This document shows, piece by piece, positions 24,146-35,161 of a stretch of 64,000 nucleotides of DNA. Source of the DNA: Glaciozyma antarctica PI12 (lineage: Eukaryota; Basidiomycota; Microbotryomycetes; Kriegeriales; Camptobasidiaceae); NCBI GenBank assembly GCA_002917775.1, contig KZ627161.1, positions 1,727,727 to 1,791,726 on the forward strand, in the 5' to 3' direction. The notes under the pieces were generated by a model. The model saw only the letters and a program-made list of their open reading frames with translations. It was not told the origin of the DNA and did not search any database. Positions within the stretch are counted from its first letter, which is position 1; each line of letters starts with the position of its first letter. Both the position numbers and the translations under genes were made by a program.

Positions 24146-27100
24146 TCAGAAACCGAAGAGCTTCTTCTTCTTCACCGGCTTTGACGGACTCGCTTCTGCT
24201 GGTGCAGGTGCAGGTGCAGGCGGAGGAGCCTGCTGCGAAGCGTAGTACCCCGCCTGCGGCTGATAGCGATCTGGCTGCCGCGGGCCTTGAGGAGAAGGTT
24301 GGGCGCGAGTGAGAGTGGCGGGACGATGTTGCTGAGGTTGTTGCGGAAGTGGTGGGTTGAGAGGGGCGCTGGGGGAGGCGGAGGAGGAGGAGGCGAAACG
24401 CCGGTCGAGTGCGGCCTGAGGGAGTTCGGCGGGACGAGTGGGAGGGGCTTTGCTGGCCTTCTTCGCCGCGTCGTGCGTGAAGCCCGACTTGCCGTGAGAT
24501 GCAAGACCAGCTCCTCCCCCGCGATCCAAGTTGGAGAGGTCGGTGACGAACTGCTCGGGAGTGACGATGTTGGTGGAACCTGCGAAGTGGTGAGCAAGAA
24601 GTGGTGAGCAAGAAGTCTTGAGGTGAAGAGGAGCGGGCTTACCGATGAAGATGTCCTTGTTATGCGCGTCGGAGACCTTATACGCAGCTCGAATCTCCGA
24701 GTAGGCCAGCCCGCCCGCGACGAAGACGATCACTCGCTGCCGAGGCTCGTTGACCGGCTTTCGCCCTCTCGAAGACGTCCATTGCGGCCTGGCGCTTCGC
24801 AAAGAGCCGGAAGTGGGTAGCGCTGGCCGGTCGGAAGCAGAACTTCCAGAAGGCGGAGGGGCATGGCGGACGTAGGGGAAAATGGTCTGGTCGAGCGTGC
24901 CGGCAAAGTGTTCCTGCGCAGGGCTCGAGAGTGAGCAGCTGCGCATCCAGAATAACCAGCAACATCACGCACCTCGAGCATGTACTTGATCGTCGGTTGA
25001 TAGCGCGAGATGTCGTACGCGTCGTCTTCGTTTCGCTGCTTGAACAACGCTTTCCGCTTCTTGCCCGAGTCCTGTCGCCGAGTCGGTCAGCTTCGCTTCG
25101 AGCCAACGGTAAAACGCTAAGCGCACCTTCGAAACGTTCACGCCGAGGTAGATGAGGTTGTTGACGGCGTCCATCTCGTGGAGAGCAAGCCGAGCGTGCT
25201 GGTATAGTCGCTTCTTGTCTCCCTCAGGAACCCCGTCGCGGTGCAGGATGTAGAGAGCAATGATTCGAAGCTTGTCCGAGGAGCTGTGAGAATCAAACGA
25301 TCAGTCGTAGGTCCTAGGCTTCGCGAGAGAAGCAGCGAACCTGACGGATCGGTCGTCGAGAAGCGGAACCATCTCCTCCACGAGCGTCTTGGGCGTCTTC
25401 CCTTCCGGCGTAACTCCCGTCGCACAGCACTGAACGAAGAAGCAAGTCAGTAAATCACGAACGAAAGCGCGGCACAATGAATGACCCACCTGCTCGACCG
25501 ACGCGCACAACGGTAGCTTCTTCGTCTCGAACAGACCCATACACTTCTCCGCCATGGTGAGATGAAGCGAGAGCTGCAGGATCGTCGTCAGCTCAGCTGC
25601 ACTCGTTCCCAGTTAAATGTTGGCCGCACCTTCTCCTTCGCCTCTCGAAGCTGCGGTAGGCTTGCCAGCATGTCTCGCATATCGTTGAGGCTCGTTCCCC
25701 TGCGAGACACAGCATCAGTAAAGCTCATCAAGTCAACCTGCGAAGCCCCACGTACCCTTCTGATCCAAACTGCCCGTTGTGATCCCCTGCGTACGCTTTG
25801 AAATCGGCGACCAGCTTGTCGAGAGCGTCCTTCATGTGCATGTGCCGAATCTCGGTCCAGACCTTGTCGTCGTCCGTCAGGATCGCCTGCTTCTCCTCCA
25901 TCGTGCCAGCAGCGTTTCGGAACGAGTAGCTGCGAGCGCGAGTTTGTGAGCGTAGGTCTCCAGCGAGCACGGGCCGAAAGCGCGTACTTGTACTTTGTTC
26001 CGTCCTCGATGTTCAGCAGATCGTTGCACATGGCTTGGTACGTGAACTCGTGAAGGAGAGGCGCGTAGAGGTCCATGGAGCGATCGGTGATGAACAGGAC
26101 GCCACGAGGTCGTGGCGGATCCGGTATGGGCTGATACAAAAGTCGAATCAGCTCCTCCCCATCCATTGCACCGCCATTATACGCACAGGAAATTCGCTGT
26201 TATCCCGTGCATACGCATCGAGCTCCGCCTGCAGTCGGTGCGCCAGCCGCTTCCCCACATGCTCTCCCGCAGCGAGAGCAGGTCCGAGAGGAGCGTGGAA
26301 CGAGTTTGGAGGGTTGTAGTACCGAATGAGAGGGTATTCACCCAGCGTAGCGAGAGTATTGACGAGCTGCAAAAGGGAGTCAGCTCCCTAAACTCCCACA
26401 ACAACCGCACAAGGCACTCACAGCTCGGCTCATCCACGCGATCTCCTCCTCCCAAAGCTGCAAGCTCTCCTTGGGACTCCGCTCCGGTGGTGCGTAGAGA
26501 GTGAAGAAGGACCTAGGAGACCGCAACGAGAACGCTCGACGCTCGACAGCTACTCGCGATCAGCACGACGTCCCTCCCTCTCTGAGCGCAAGACGCACCA
26601 TGGAAGTTGACATAGAGCTCCGTGAGCGCCTGCAAGTAGTTCCCTGGAAGTCCCGCCGTCAACCGAGCGACCAGTCCATCGTCGATACCTGCGGGGTAAA
26701 GAGTCGGCTCAGCTTGCGTCCCGAACGCCGTCACACCCCCCGCGCTCACCATCCACGAAGTGCAGGTGCGCCGCAGCGTACTTTGGCGGTTCTGGACGTG
26801 GCGGAGGTGGGGCGTTCTTCTTGGACGAGCGAGGCGGAGCGGCGAGGGGTTCCTCGGGCGCGAAGTCCTTGAGAATGAGGGCGACGTTCTGGGAGGTTGG
26901 CATGAGGAGGTAGATGGCGTCAAGGTTTGGCTGAGGGGTCCTGGTCGCCGTGATAACATCCACCTCTGCAACAAAGGAACCGTCAGCTGAAGGACTAGAG
27001 AAGGGGAGGGGGGTGGGGACGGCGGCCAGAGCGGATGTGGTGGTGAGCGGAGGCCACTCACGCTGTACGCCCTCCTCGAGGATGTCATAGGTTGTCAGGA

Positions 27101-27286
27101 CGCTCTTGAGCATCGCACTGGTGTGCTCGTCGACGATAAGGATCTTCCATCGCGACTTGACGGATCGGAGCGTGTCGAGATAGCCTGGAGGTGTTGAGGA
27201 GGTCAGTTGACTGGCCGCTGCTCAGGGCCACACCTCGGCCTGATGAGCTTACGTTGCTTGTGAAGACTGAGCAGCGAAGTCTCCAT
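24146..27286 (-). CDS. SEC1: Sec1/Munc18-family exocytosis regulator
   Basis: SM protein that binds assembled exocytic SNAREs at sites of secretion. Visible family blocks: [11 protein letters not shown] then [19 protein letters not shown] (about 27130), [17 protein letters not shown] (about 26910), [23 protein letters not shown] (about 26100, written over the conserved DR-D-P region), [19 protein letters not shown] (about 25870) and [20 protein letters not shown] (about 24700). An extra C-terminal tail rich in Pro/Gln/Ala ends [10 protein letters not shown] at the stop at 24146, longer than core SM proteins. The ATG is the complement of 27284-27286; the frame beyond it has only a TTG. Its stop is 137 bp from the convergent ROM2 stop. 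Confidence 0.9.
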
Positions 27287-27707
27287 TCGCGAGGCGAGAG
27301 GTTGAGGAGGAGGAAGCTGTTCCCAAACACACTTCGGCGTCGCGCGCGACTCGGGAGCAGCGAGGTCGAACAGCACCTTCTCTCGATTCTCTCCAGGCGA
27401 ACGACGCAGAGCAAATATAGCTTGATTGAGAACTAAACTAAAACGCCTACGAAAACTGCAGGAACAAAATTTGGATCTCAAGGTTCAGGACGAGAGGATG
27501 GGGATTGTAGATCGAGGGAGGTGGGGTGGGGGGAGTGGGAGTCGCGTTGAACAAAACACAAAGCACGGATTGCGGGATAATACTAGACGGATTGGGGAGA
27601 ATGCAGGGCACTTAAGTTATGGGGAGAGAGTAGAGCAAAAAAAGGGTACTTTGAAATGCGAAAGGAAGGGGGAGGAGGGGGGGAGGACGCGACGACGACG
27701 ACGCTCC
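27287..27707. other. Intergenic region between SEC1 start and cold-shock gene stop
   Basis: This 421-bp stretch combines the SEC1 promoter with the 3' end of the cold-shock gene. It is purine-rich on the plus strand toward 27660-27690 (GGAAGGGGGAGGAGGGGGGG). No gene is supported. Confidence 0.5.
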
Positions 27708-29456
27708 TCAAGAGAAGTCGCGATCTCCGGAAGTGTACAGGACAGGCGCAAACACCGACGCCGCGCTGCCTGCTCCCGTCCCGATCGTCCCATTCCCGAG
27801 TGGCGTCCCCCTCCTCTCGTCCCTCGGCGTCCCTGCTCCACTCGCGTTGCTCCTGGGCGCGCCGACCGCGCTGATGCCGACCGAGGATCCAGGACCAAAT
27901 AGCGCACTGCCTGTGCTGCTCGTCGAGCTCGAGGAACCGAACGTGAGGCCGTTCGAGACGACGTTGGCGTTGGTCGACGAGTGCCTCGACGAAGACGATG
28001 AGCGTTGCTGCTGGGAGAGAGGGATGCCGAAGGAGGAGGCCGTGGAAGATGCGGAGGACGAGGGGTTGTAGGGGAGGAGGGACGAAGTGGCGGTCTGGAC
28101 CGAGGTGCCGTTGGTCGGAGGGTTGCTGCTGCCGAAGAGAGGCGCATGGCTGAACGAAGGCGGGCTGTTGAACGGCGAGAGAGGGTTGAACGACGCGTTG
28201 CTGTAAAACGCTGCATCGCTCCCGACTCCTCCGCTGGTCGTCACGGGGAGTCCGCCTCCAAAGTGGCCTCCTGGAGGCGAGAGGGGAGCGTACTGGCTGT
28301 CGCCGTTCCTTGCCCCACCGCCGCCCACGAGGAAAGTCCCGTTCGTCCCCACCTGCCCCAGTGCCGTCGGGTACGCGCCTTGCGGTCCAGCGTAGCTCTG
28401 CTGGTACGAACCCGCTGCGAAGGGGCCACCGACGAGCCCGTTTGGCGGACTGGCGAGGCCGAGGGAGCCCTGGTGGGGCGAAGCGATGCTGGTGTAGCCG
28501 TACTGGGAAGGAGGAATGGAGATGGTGGTGTTGTGGATGGAGGAGGGGACGTAAAGTACGTGCTGGAGGAAGAGCGAGGTCAGCTTGCGAGATTCTCGAA
28601 TGAGGCGGTGCAGGACACGCACCTGAGTGTAGGGGGAGGCAGCGTAGACGCCTGGGTGCTGTTGCTGGTAGGGATCTGTGAGGTACGGAGCTAAAAACCT
28701 ACCTCAGCTACCTTTAAGCGAGACGGAGACAAGAGGACTCACACATTCCCATCGGCGCAGCAAAAGGCATGTAAGGCGGCGGCTTTGCAAGTCGTGCTTT
28801 GGGGTCTCCCACAACACTTCGCCCTCCCGGTCCTCTGCAAATATCAGCGTGGGCATTAGCGGCTGCTCGTCTTGAGAAGAAAGCTTAAGCTCTTTACGCA
28901 CGTCACATGAGCAGCCTGGTAGCCCTTGGGACCAGCGATGAGCTGGTACTCGACCTGTTCATGCATGCTGTCAGTATCAAGCTACACTTGAGCGGCGTCG
29001 AGCTCCCTCTTGACCTATTCTCCCTTAGCAAGCAGGACGCAAGTCAGCTGAGCCGTCCCCAGAGCGATGAACGGAGAGCGGGACTCACCTCAGCCAGAGA
29101 CCTGAACCCTCCCTTGCCCACAATAGCACTAAAGTGCACAAAGACTGCGAGAAGAGCGTGAGCTTTGCAAGGAGACTCGAGGAAAGAAGCGTCCTCACCT
29201 TCTTGCCCACCCAGTTCCTCGGGGTTGCTGTGCACTACGAAGCCGTATCCCTTGGCCGCTGTTGACAGTCATTAGCTCCACCCTACCCACCGGCGCTCTC
29301 ACCAGACGTACAGTTGAAGAACTTGCAGACACCGTGTCGGATCTGGCCTGGAGGTGCAGGAGCTGGGGAATGCGAGGGCGAGCGCTGCAAGTGGTGTGGC
29401 GGGAGTTGCGGAAGAGCGAGGGCCAGACCCGAGAGGTCGTAAGCTGATGTAGCCAT
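27708..29456 (-). CDS. Cold-shock-domain RNA/DNA-binding protein with long low-complexity tail
   Basis: The N-terminal segment MATSAYDLSGLALALPQLPP leads into a cold-shock domain assembled from four exons: GVCKFFNSAKGYGFVVHS, then GGQEVFVHFSAIVGKGGFRS, then LAEGQEVEYQLIAGPKGYQA and AHVTGPGGRVVG. RNP1 (KGYGFV) and RNP2 (VFVHFSAI) are intact. The rest (about 28900-27708) is Gln/Pro/Tyr-rich (PYMPFAAPMG, DPYQQQHPGVYAASPYTQ) and then Ser/Gly/Asn-rich, ending GDRDFS. The ATG is the complement of 29454-29456. Classic baker's yeast lacks a canonical protein of this kind. A role in mRNA binding or granules is inference from domain plus tail. Confidence 0.88.
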
Positions 29457-30198
29457 GGGTGGACGAGGGGGAGGAGGTCGTGTTGCGATCCGCTGGAAAA
29501 GAGTTGGTCCCGTTTAGGAGGTCGACTTGTCGGTCGCGATGAGGGCCCGAGTTGAGTCGGAACTGAGTTGGTGTGGGGGAGAGCTGCTCGAGGAGACTAC
29601 TCGAGGTGGGGTGAGCTTGGTGGGAGGTGCGGATGAGCTTGGAAGGAAGGCGGAGGTGGCGAGAGTTCGTTCGAGAAGAAGAGCGAGGTTGAGTTCGACG
29701 AGGATCGAGGGGCGGGAGAGTCGAGGATGGCTGTGAGCTACTAAGACTTGTAGTTGCTCTTTTAACTTGAACTTGAAGCTGGCTTGAGTCGTGCAGCTGG
29801 GAGAGGGAGTTAACCAACCGAGCTGAGGTTTGCGTTCGATCTCCGCCAGCGAAATCTAGATCTTCCCCCTCCTCCGCCTGACTCTCCTCAACTCGTTCCT
29901 TCCGGCTTAACCTTAAATGAGCCTGCATAGGCCCGCATAAAGAAACGGAGCTCAGAGAGTGAAGAGGTGTCGCGACAAAAAAACAACGACAACGACGGTC
30001 GCGTCTCTCCACACACGCGCCTCCTCTCCCTCGAGGTCCGCGCTCGCCCAGTTCCACGGATCTTGCACGCAAACGTCCAATCGTACATACACATCCTCCT
30101 CAATCTCAACGCTCGATACTGATTTTGGCGATGACGGGACTGCGAATCAGACGGGTCTCGTTAGCCCCGGCACGCGACCTCGACGGCACAGCGAGAAC
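29457..30198. promoter_or_regulatory. Upstream region of the cold-shock gene with a long overlapping open frame
   Basis: This 742-bp stretch lies between the cold-shock ATG and the SNX4 stop. On the minus strand an ATG at 29928 opens a frame of about 210 codons that runs out of frame past the cold-shock ATG and ends at 29299. If it lies in the mRNA leader it would be an inhibitory overlapping uORF; otherwise it is a chance GC-rich frame. No protein domain is visible in it. Confidence 0.4.
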
Positions 30199-31882
30199 TC
30201 ACTCCCACGCCTGCATGCTCGCCTTGTGAAGCGCAATCTGTCCATCGCAGAACCCACGCAGAAGCTCCTTCATCTCGGCGCGTTTGGCGAGCTGGAAGCC
30301 GGCGTGCTCGTTGAGAACTTCCTCGTTGAACGCCTGCGACGTGTCCTGCGAAGCGATGACGGCGTCTTGAAGCTGGAACGGTAGTGAGTGAGTCTCGCTA
30401 CGGGTAAAAAGCGAAGGGAACCTGCTCACCTCCTTGATCTTGACGTCCAGTCTCGCCATCTTAGCCTCCTTGGTCCCTTCCACCTCTCCACCCCGCAAGC
30501 TCTCGACCTTCTCCTTGAAGTAGCTTCCAATTCCCATCCCATAGCCATACCCTCCTGCCAAACGATCGCGCTCGCTGACAAGGTTGGAGAGGTACGAGCT
30601 GAGCTCCTCAAAGTCGAGCTGCTTCTGATCCCGCAGTTTGAGGACCTGCCGGAACGCCGCCGAGTACGCCAGGAGCGAGTGCAAGTGCTCCAAGAACACC
30701 TCCGTCGTCGCGCCCGAGTTGTCGCGAATGTTGGAGCCAAACTCGACGAGCGCGCGCTCGAACCGAAGGAGCGGATCCGTGATGCCGCTCTCGAGGTATC
30801 CAAGCCCTTGGACGCTGGTGGCGAGATCCTCGTAGTCGCCCGAAAGGTCTCCTAGTCGCGTTCGACTCCGTGCGCCTAAGCGTTCGATCGACGAAAGCCC
30901 CTCCTCGAACTGGTCGAGGTGAGTTCGCATCTCGACGAACCGCTCGTCGGGCTTGCGCAGCTTGGCGAAGGCGTTGAGAAGGGTATCGGAGAGGTTGTCG
31001 AGGAGGCCAGCGGGAGGATCGGGATCGGAAGGATGGGAGATTTGAGTGTGCTTGTAGACGTTCTGTGGAGTGAGAGTGAGTTCGAGCGAGCGGGGGGGTG
31101 AGTTCAACCAAGGACGCACCCATTCAGTCGACTCGAGAAAGTTCTGGAAGAGGGAAGTGCGGGAGAGCCTAGGATGGCGAGCAAGGCGTTCCAAGAAGCG
31201 CTGAAGACTGCAGAGCTCATCAGCAAGGAAGGGGACTGTTACTGCGGCACCACTCACTCCATTCGTCTCCGTTCGATGAATTCAGGGCTGAAGCGGTCGC
31301 CAGTTAGATACTCTACGTATCGGAGCAGTCAGTATCAGCCTCCACAAGATCCAGCCACCGCAACTCACCCATACGATGCTTATCTGGGAGAGGGGGCACG
31401 ACCGCGGCGGGGAAGTCACGAGTGAGGTGGTCCCGGAGGAAGGTGAAGTCCTGGAAGCGACGGCGAGAGGATGGGTTCTTGGAAGTGAAGTTTGGAAGGT
31501 CCGTCTGCCCCGCAGAGTCAGCTTAGCGCCCTCTGCTGCCCGCCAGAGCGTCACGCACCTTGCACCGCACCAGGAACGACACAAACTGGTCCTTGGTCCC
31601 TTCCAGCTCAATCTTGGGATCCTCTACTGCGACAGTGGTACGGGGAACATCCTTGAGAGAGACTTCTGGGGTCTGGTTGGAGGCGCCGACGACTGAGGGA
31701 GGAGCCTCCGAGGTAGAGGCCGGTTGGTCGTAGCTGGTGATGTCGTCAAAGTCCTGAGTCGAGCTGGAGAGAGTCGCCGTCTGGCCTGCTTGAGTCGTGG
31801 TCGTATCCCAAGCTACCGAACCTCCAAAGTCGTCGGCGTCGTTGTGTTCCATCGTCGAAAGGTGAGAGTTGGGAGTCAACAT
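30199..31882 (-). CDS. SNX4: Sorting nexin-4 (PX-BAR), Snx4/Atg24 type
   Basis: Endosomal retrieval and autophagy sorting nexin. An acidic N-terminus (MEHNDADDFGGS) precedes a PX domain (KDQFVSFLVRCKTDLPNF, RRRFQDFTFLRDHLTRDFPA, VVPPLPDKHRMEYLTGDRFS, FIERRLQSLQRFLERLARHP; about 31620-31150), then a BAR-like helical region (about 31050-30200, LDQFEEGLSSIERL, EALVEFGSNIRDN-like, LHKASMQAWE). PPLPDKHRMEYLTGDRFS is the characteristic Snx4 phosphoinositide-site block. The ATG at 31882 is the longest; MEHNDADD at 31852 is an equally plausible start. SEC15 begins 57 bp away on the other strand. Confidence 0.9.
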
Positions 31883-31939
31883 TGGTCAACAGCAACGTCG
31901 CCTCCTCTCTCCCTTCACCCCGTCCCTCAGGCTTTGAAG
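31883..31939. promoter_or_regulatory. Very short divergent promoter, SNX4 / SEC15
   Basis: Only 57 bp lie between the outermost start codons (87 bp if SNX4 starts at 31852). The spacer is pyrimidine-rich toward SEC15. Transcription of the two trafficking genes must initiate within or across this segment. Confidence 0.55.
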
Positions 31940-34900
31940 ATGGCGTCAAAGAAGGCGAGGATCAGGTTCACTCAAGAGGAGATCCAGGATCAACTCGCTC
32001 AGCTCTACCTCTTCTCCTCTTTGTCCTCCTCAGCCGCGTCCGACATCGAACTAGGACCCATCATCCTCAACATCCATCGCTCGCGTCAACAGGATGCTTG
32101 TGCGTGGCGGTACGACTGGCTACAGGCCTCTACTGACAACGGCGTACAGATCTCACAGCTTTGAAGGCGTTTGTGGCGGAGAAGGAGGCTGAGATTGAAG
32201 CCGTGTGCACGCGGAACTACCAGGTGAGCTCCTCTCCCCCTCTTCTTGCAGAGAGAGTACGGCAGCTAATGCCATAAGGAAGGACTTTGTTGGTTCTGTT
32301 TCCTCGCTCCTCCAGGTCCGGCAAGGAACGGTGTCGTTGAAACATCGCGTCGTCGAGTTGAACGAGGACGTTCAGAAGAGCGGGGGAGGAGTTGCGGACA
32401 AGGTGCGTCTAGGCGCGAGAGCTCTGAAGACAAGGACGAGCTAACCCAGCTTTGCGATGCGAGTAGAAGAAGGCTCTGCTGGAATCTCGACGCGTCGGCC
32501 AGAACATCGACGAGGCGATTGACACTCTCCAAGCTTGCCTGCGCGTCCTCGACTTGGCAAGCAAGGTCACCAGCTTGATTGAAAACGGCAAGTTCTTCTC
32601 AGCCTTGCGAGTGAGTGAATCCTCGTTCTGAGCCTGTGCGCGCGAGCTGACCCTGCTGCTGCCATCAGCAACTCGAGGACCTCCAGACGACGCACCTCAA
32701 GCCGGTCCTCCACTACCCCTTCGCCTCCCTCATGCTCACCTCCATTCCTTCGTCGCGTAACGGTATCCGGGAATCCGTCACTCGTTCGCTCAAAGCGTGG
32801 ATGTACGAGGCTCGCAACGCAAGTCGAGCGGTCGGGAAGCTGGAGCGCGATGGAGGCGCGAGTCGATGGACGCGATGGAGGAGCGAGTGGACGGCGCGCA
32901 AGAGGAAGGAGAGTAGCGTCGCGCTCGCCAAGATCAACGGTCCCATCGAACTAGGTGTCAGCGAGCGACATGAACGTGAGCGGGGTCGTTTCGCGCGAGC
33001 GACGTCGGTACTGACCGCTCCGCTCGTCGCAGACAACGTGCTGGAGAACGACACCGTTCGGATTAACTTTAAGCCTCTATATCAATGCATCCACATCTAC
33101 GACACGCTTGACGCTCGGGAAGAGCTCCAGCTAAGCTACCAGGCCGACCGTCGAGTGCGTCTCCTATTCTTCTCACCGCTAAGGTTTCCTGACACCTCTT
33201 CCGCAGGCCCAAGCGTTCCTACTTCTCTCCCAAACCGCCTCTCCCGGTGGCTTCTCCCTCGCTGCTCTCTCGGCCCTTCTCGAAGAGATCGTCGGATTCT
33301 TCCTCATCGAATCGCACGTCCTCCGCACGACCAACAGCTTCCGCTCGGAGCAGGACGTCGAGGATCTTTGGGACGGCATGTGCGAGAGGGTCGTCCGCAT
33401 CGTCGATGAGGGACTCGCCGGCTGCGAGGATCCAGAGGTATTCCTCGGGACCAAGTTCAAGGTGCTCACGTTCGTTCAAACGCTCGAGGTACGTTCCCTT
33501 TCTTTCATCGAGATGTGCTGCACGCTGATGCGCTGTGAATCCAGGGATACGGCTACTCTGTCAACCAGCTCAACAACCTCTTGCTTACACTGTTCGAGCG
33601 CTACTCAGAGCTACTCCAGCGCAAGTTCAGCGGCGATTTCGAGCAGGCAAGCTCCGACGATGTGATTCTTTGCGTCAGCTCGCTAACTTTCTCTTGGTGT
33701 CCTCTACAGATCGTCCTCGATGATGACCACCAGTCGATGGTCGTCAACGACGCCGAAGAGTTCGAAAAGGTAGTCAGCGTGAGCTGGCTGCCACCTTCTG
33801 GCGAGTGGAGCGTTGCGGAGCTTCAGCAGTGCGTACACCTCAATTGTGCGACGCCGAGCTCATCCTGACGTTACGCAGGCCGGGCTTCCCTTTGGCGCTC
33901 CCTTTCTCCCAGACCTACCCTCTCTGCTGCATCGATATCCGCTCGTTCACGGAGCAGTACTACCAGTTCTCGGAAGGCTTTGCCGAGCATCATCGCGATA
34001 TCGACGACGTCCTGCGGAAGGTGCGCATTTCTCGAATTCGCCCCGACGCTCTGCTGACCCGGCTTGAGCAGGCTCTCGACAATCTACTCATCAAGCAGGT
34101 CAGCGAGAACATTCAGAAGCGCCTCAGGATGATCAACAATCTCTCCCAACTCGCCCAAATCGTCGTCAACGTTCTCTTCTTTCAGACGGCGTGCTCTGAC
34201 CTCGAGACTCTCTTGGTCACTTTGCGGTGAGCGCTGCTCTCTTTCTCATTCTTCACGACGCGACTAAGCTTCTTCGATGCAGGGCAACGCAGCGAGGCGG
34301 AACGATTCACCTGGACTCCCTCGCATCCTTCCAGCAAACGCTGCAGATGACACAGGCTCGCATCGTCACGAACGTCTCGGAGAAAGCCGATTCATTCTTC
34401 GAGGAAGCGCCGTATCGCTGGGAGTCGACTCAGTCTCCACCGTCGAAGGAACCTAGCGCCTACCTCGTCGACTTGACCGACTTCCTCTCGACGGTCATGA
34501 TGTCGGTGCTCATCCAGCTCCCCGAATTCTCCAAGAACTACGTCTATCGCGGCGCACTAGCTTACTGCGCGACGGTTTTGACGGTGCGCCCCGCCTTCCT
34601 CTTTCGCGTACCTGCCGCTGACTCGCTACAGTCCTACCTCATCGACGCCGATCCTTCTCGAGTCAGCGACGCCGCGTTGATGTACCTCGCCAACGACGTG
34701 CGCTGGCTCGTGGGGCACGTAGGAAGCCTCGAAAAGGAGCACTTGGCAGACGTCTTCTCCGAGCTCCACCAAGTCAGTCCTTACCAGGGAGCGGGACCGC
34801 CAGATCTCTAACGAAGCTCGCTTTTCCAGACTCTCGAGCTCTTGACCGCAGCACCCAACGTCCTCGACTACCTCAACCCGGAGCTTCGTCAGGCCAACTT

Positions 34901-35094
34901 CTCTCGAGTGCAGCCTCGGACCCTCCAGATCGTTCTGCACAAGCTCGTGTCGCACTACAACACCACTCACGGCGCAGGCGTCACGACGAGGAGGAAGTAT
35001 AGCGTGGTACGTCCCTCCTTACCCTCTCCTGACCCGCGCTGACGATCATTCAATCGCGCAGGAGGAGCTCTCGCGTGCGCTGCAGGGACGATGA
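31940..35094 (+). CDS. SEC15: Exocyst subunit Sec15 (EXOC6)
   Basis: Subunit of the vesicle-tethering exocyst that links Sec4-type Rab GTPases to the complex. The ATG at 31940 gives MASKKARIRFTQEEIQDQLA. Family blocks include LKAFVAEKEAEIEAVCTRNYQDF (split at an intron), KKALLESRRVGQNIDEAIDT, LRVLDLASKVTSLIENGKFF, SALRQLEDLQTTHLKPVLHY, the helical IPSSRNGIRESVTRSLKAWM, and toward the C-terminus LVDLTDFLSTVMMSVLIQLP. It ends EELSRALQGR at TGA 35092-35094. About fifteen short introns. Length of about 800 aa fits fungal Sec15. It converges with the ELG1-like gene. Confidence 0.93.
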
Positions 35095-35161
35095 TGGGAC
35101 TGGCGCGTGACTACATGTTGGCATTGCTGTACTTCTCTGCACGATACCTCCGCAATTGAAC

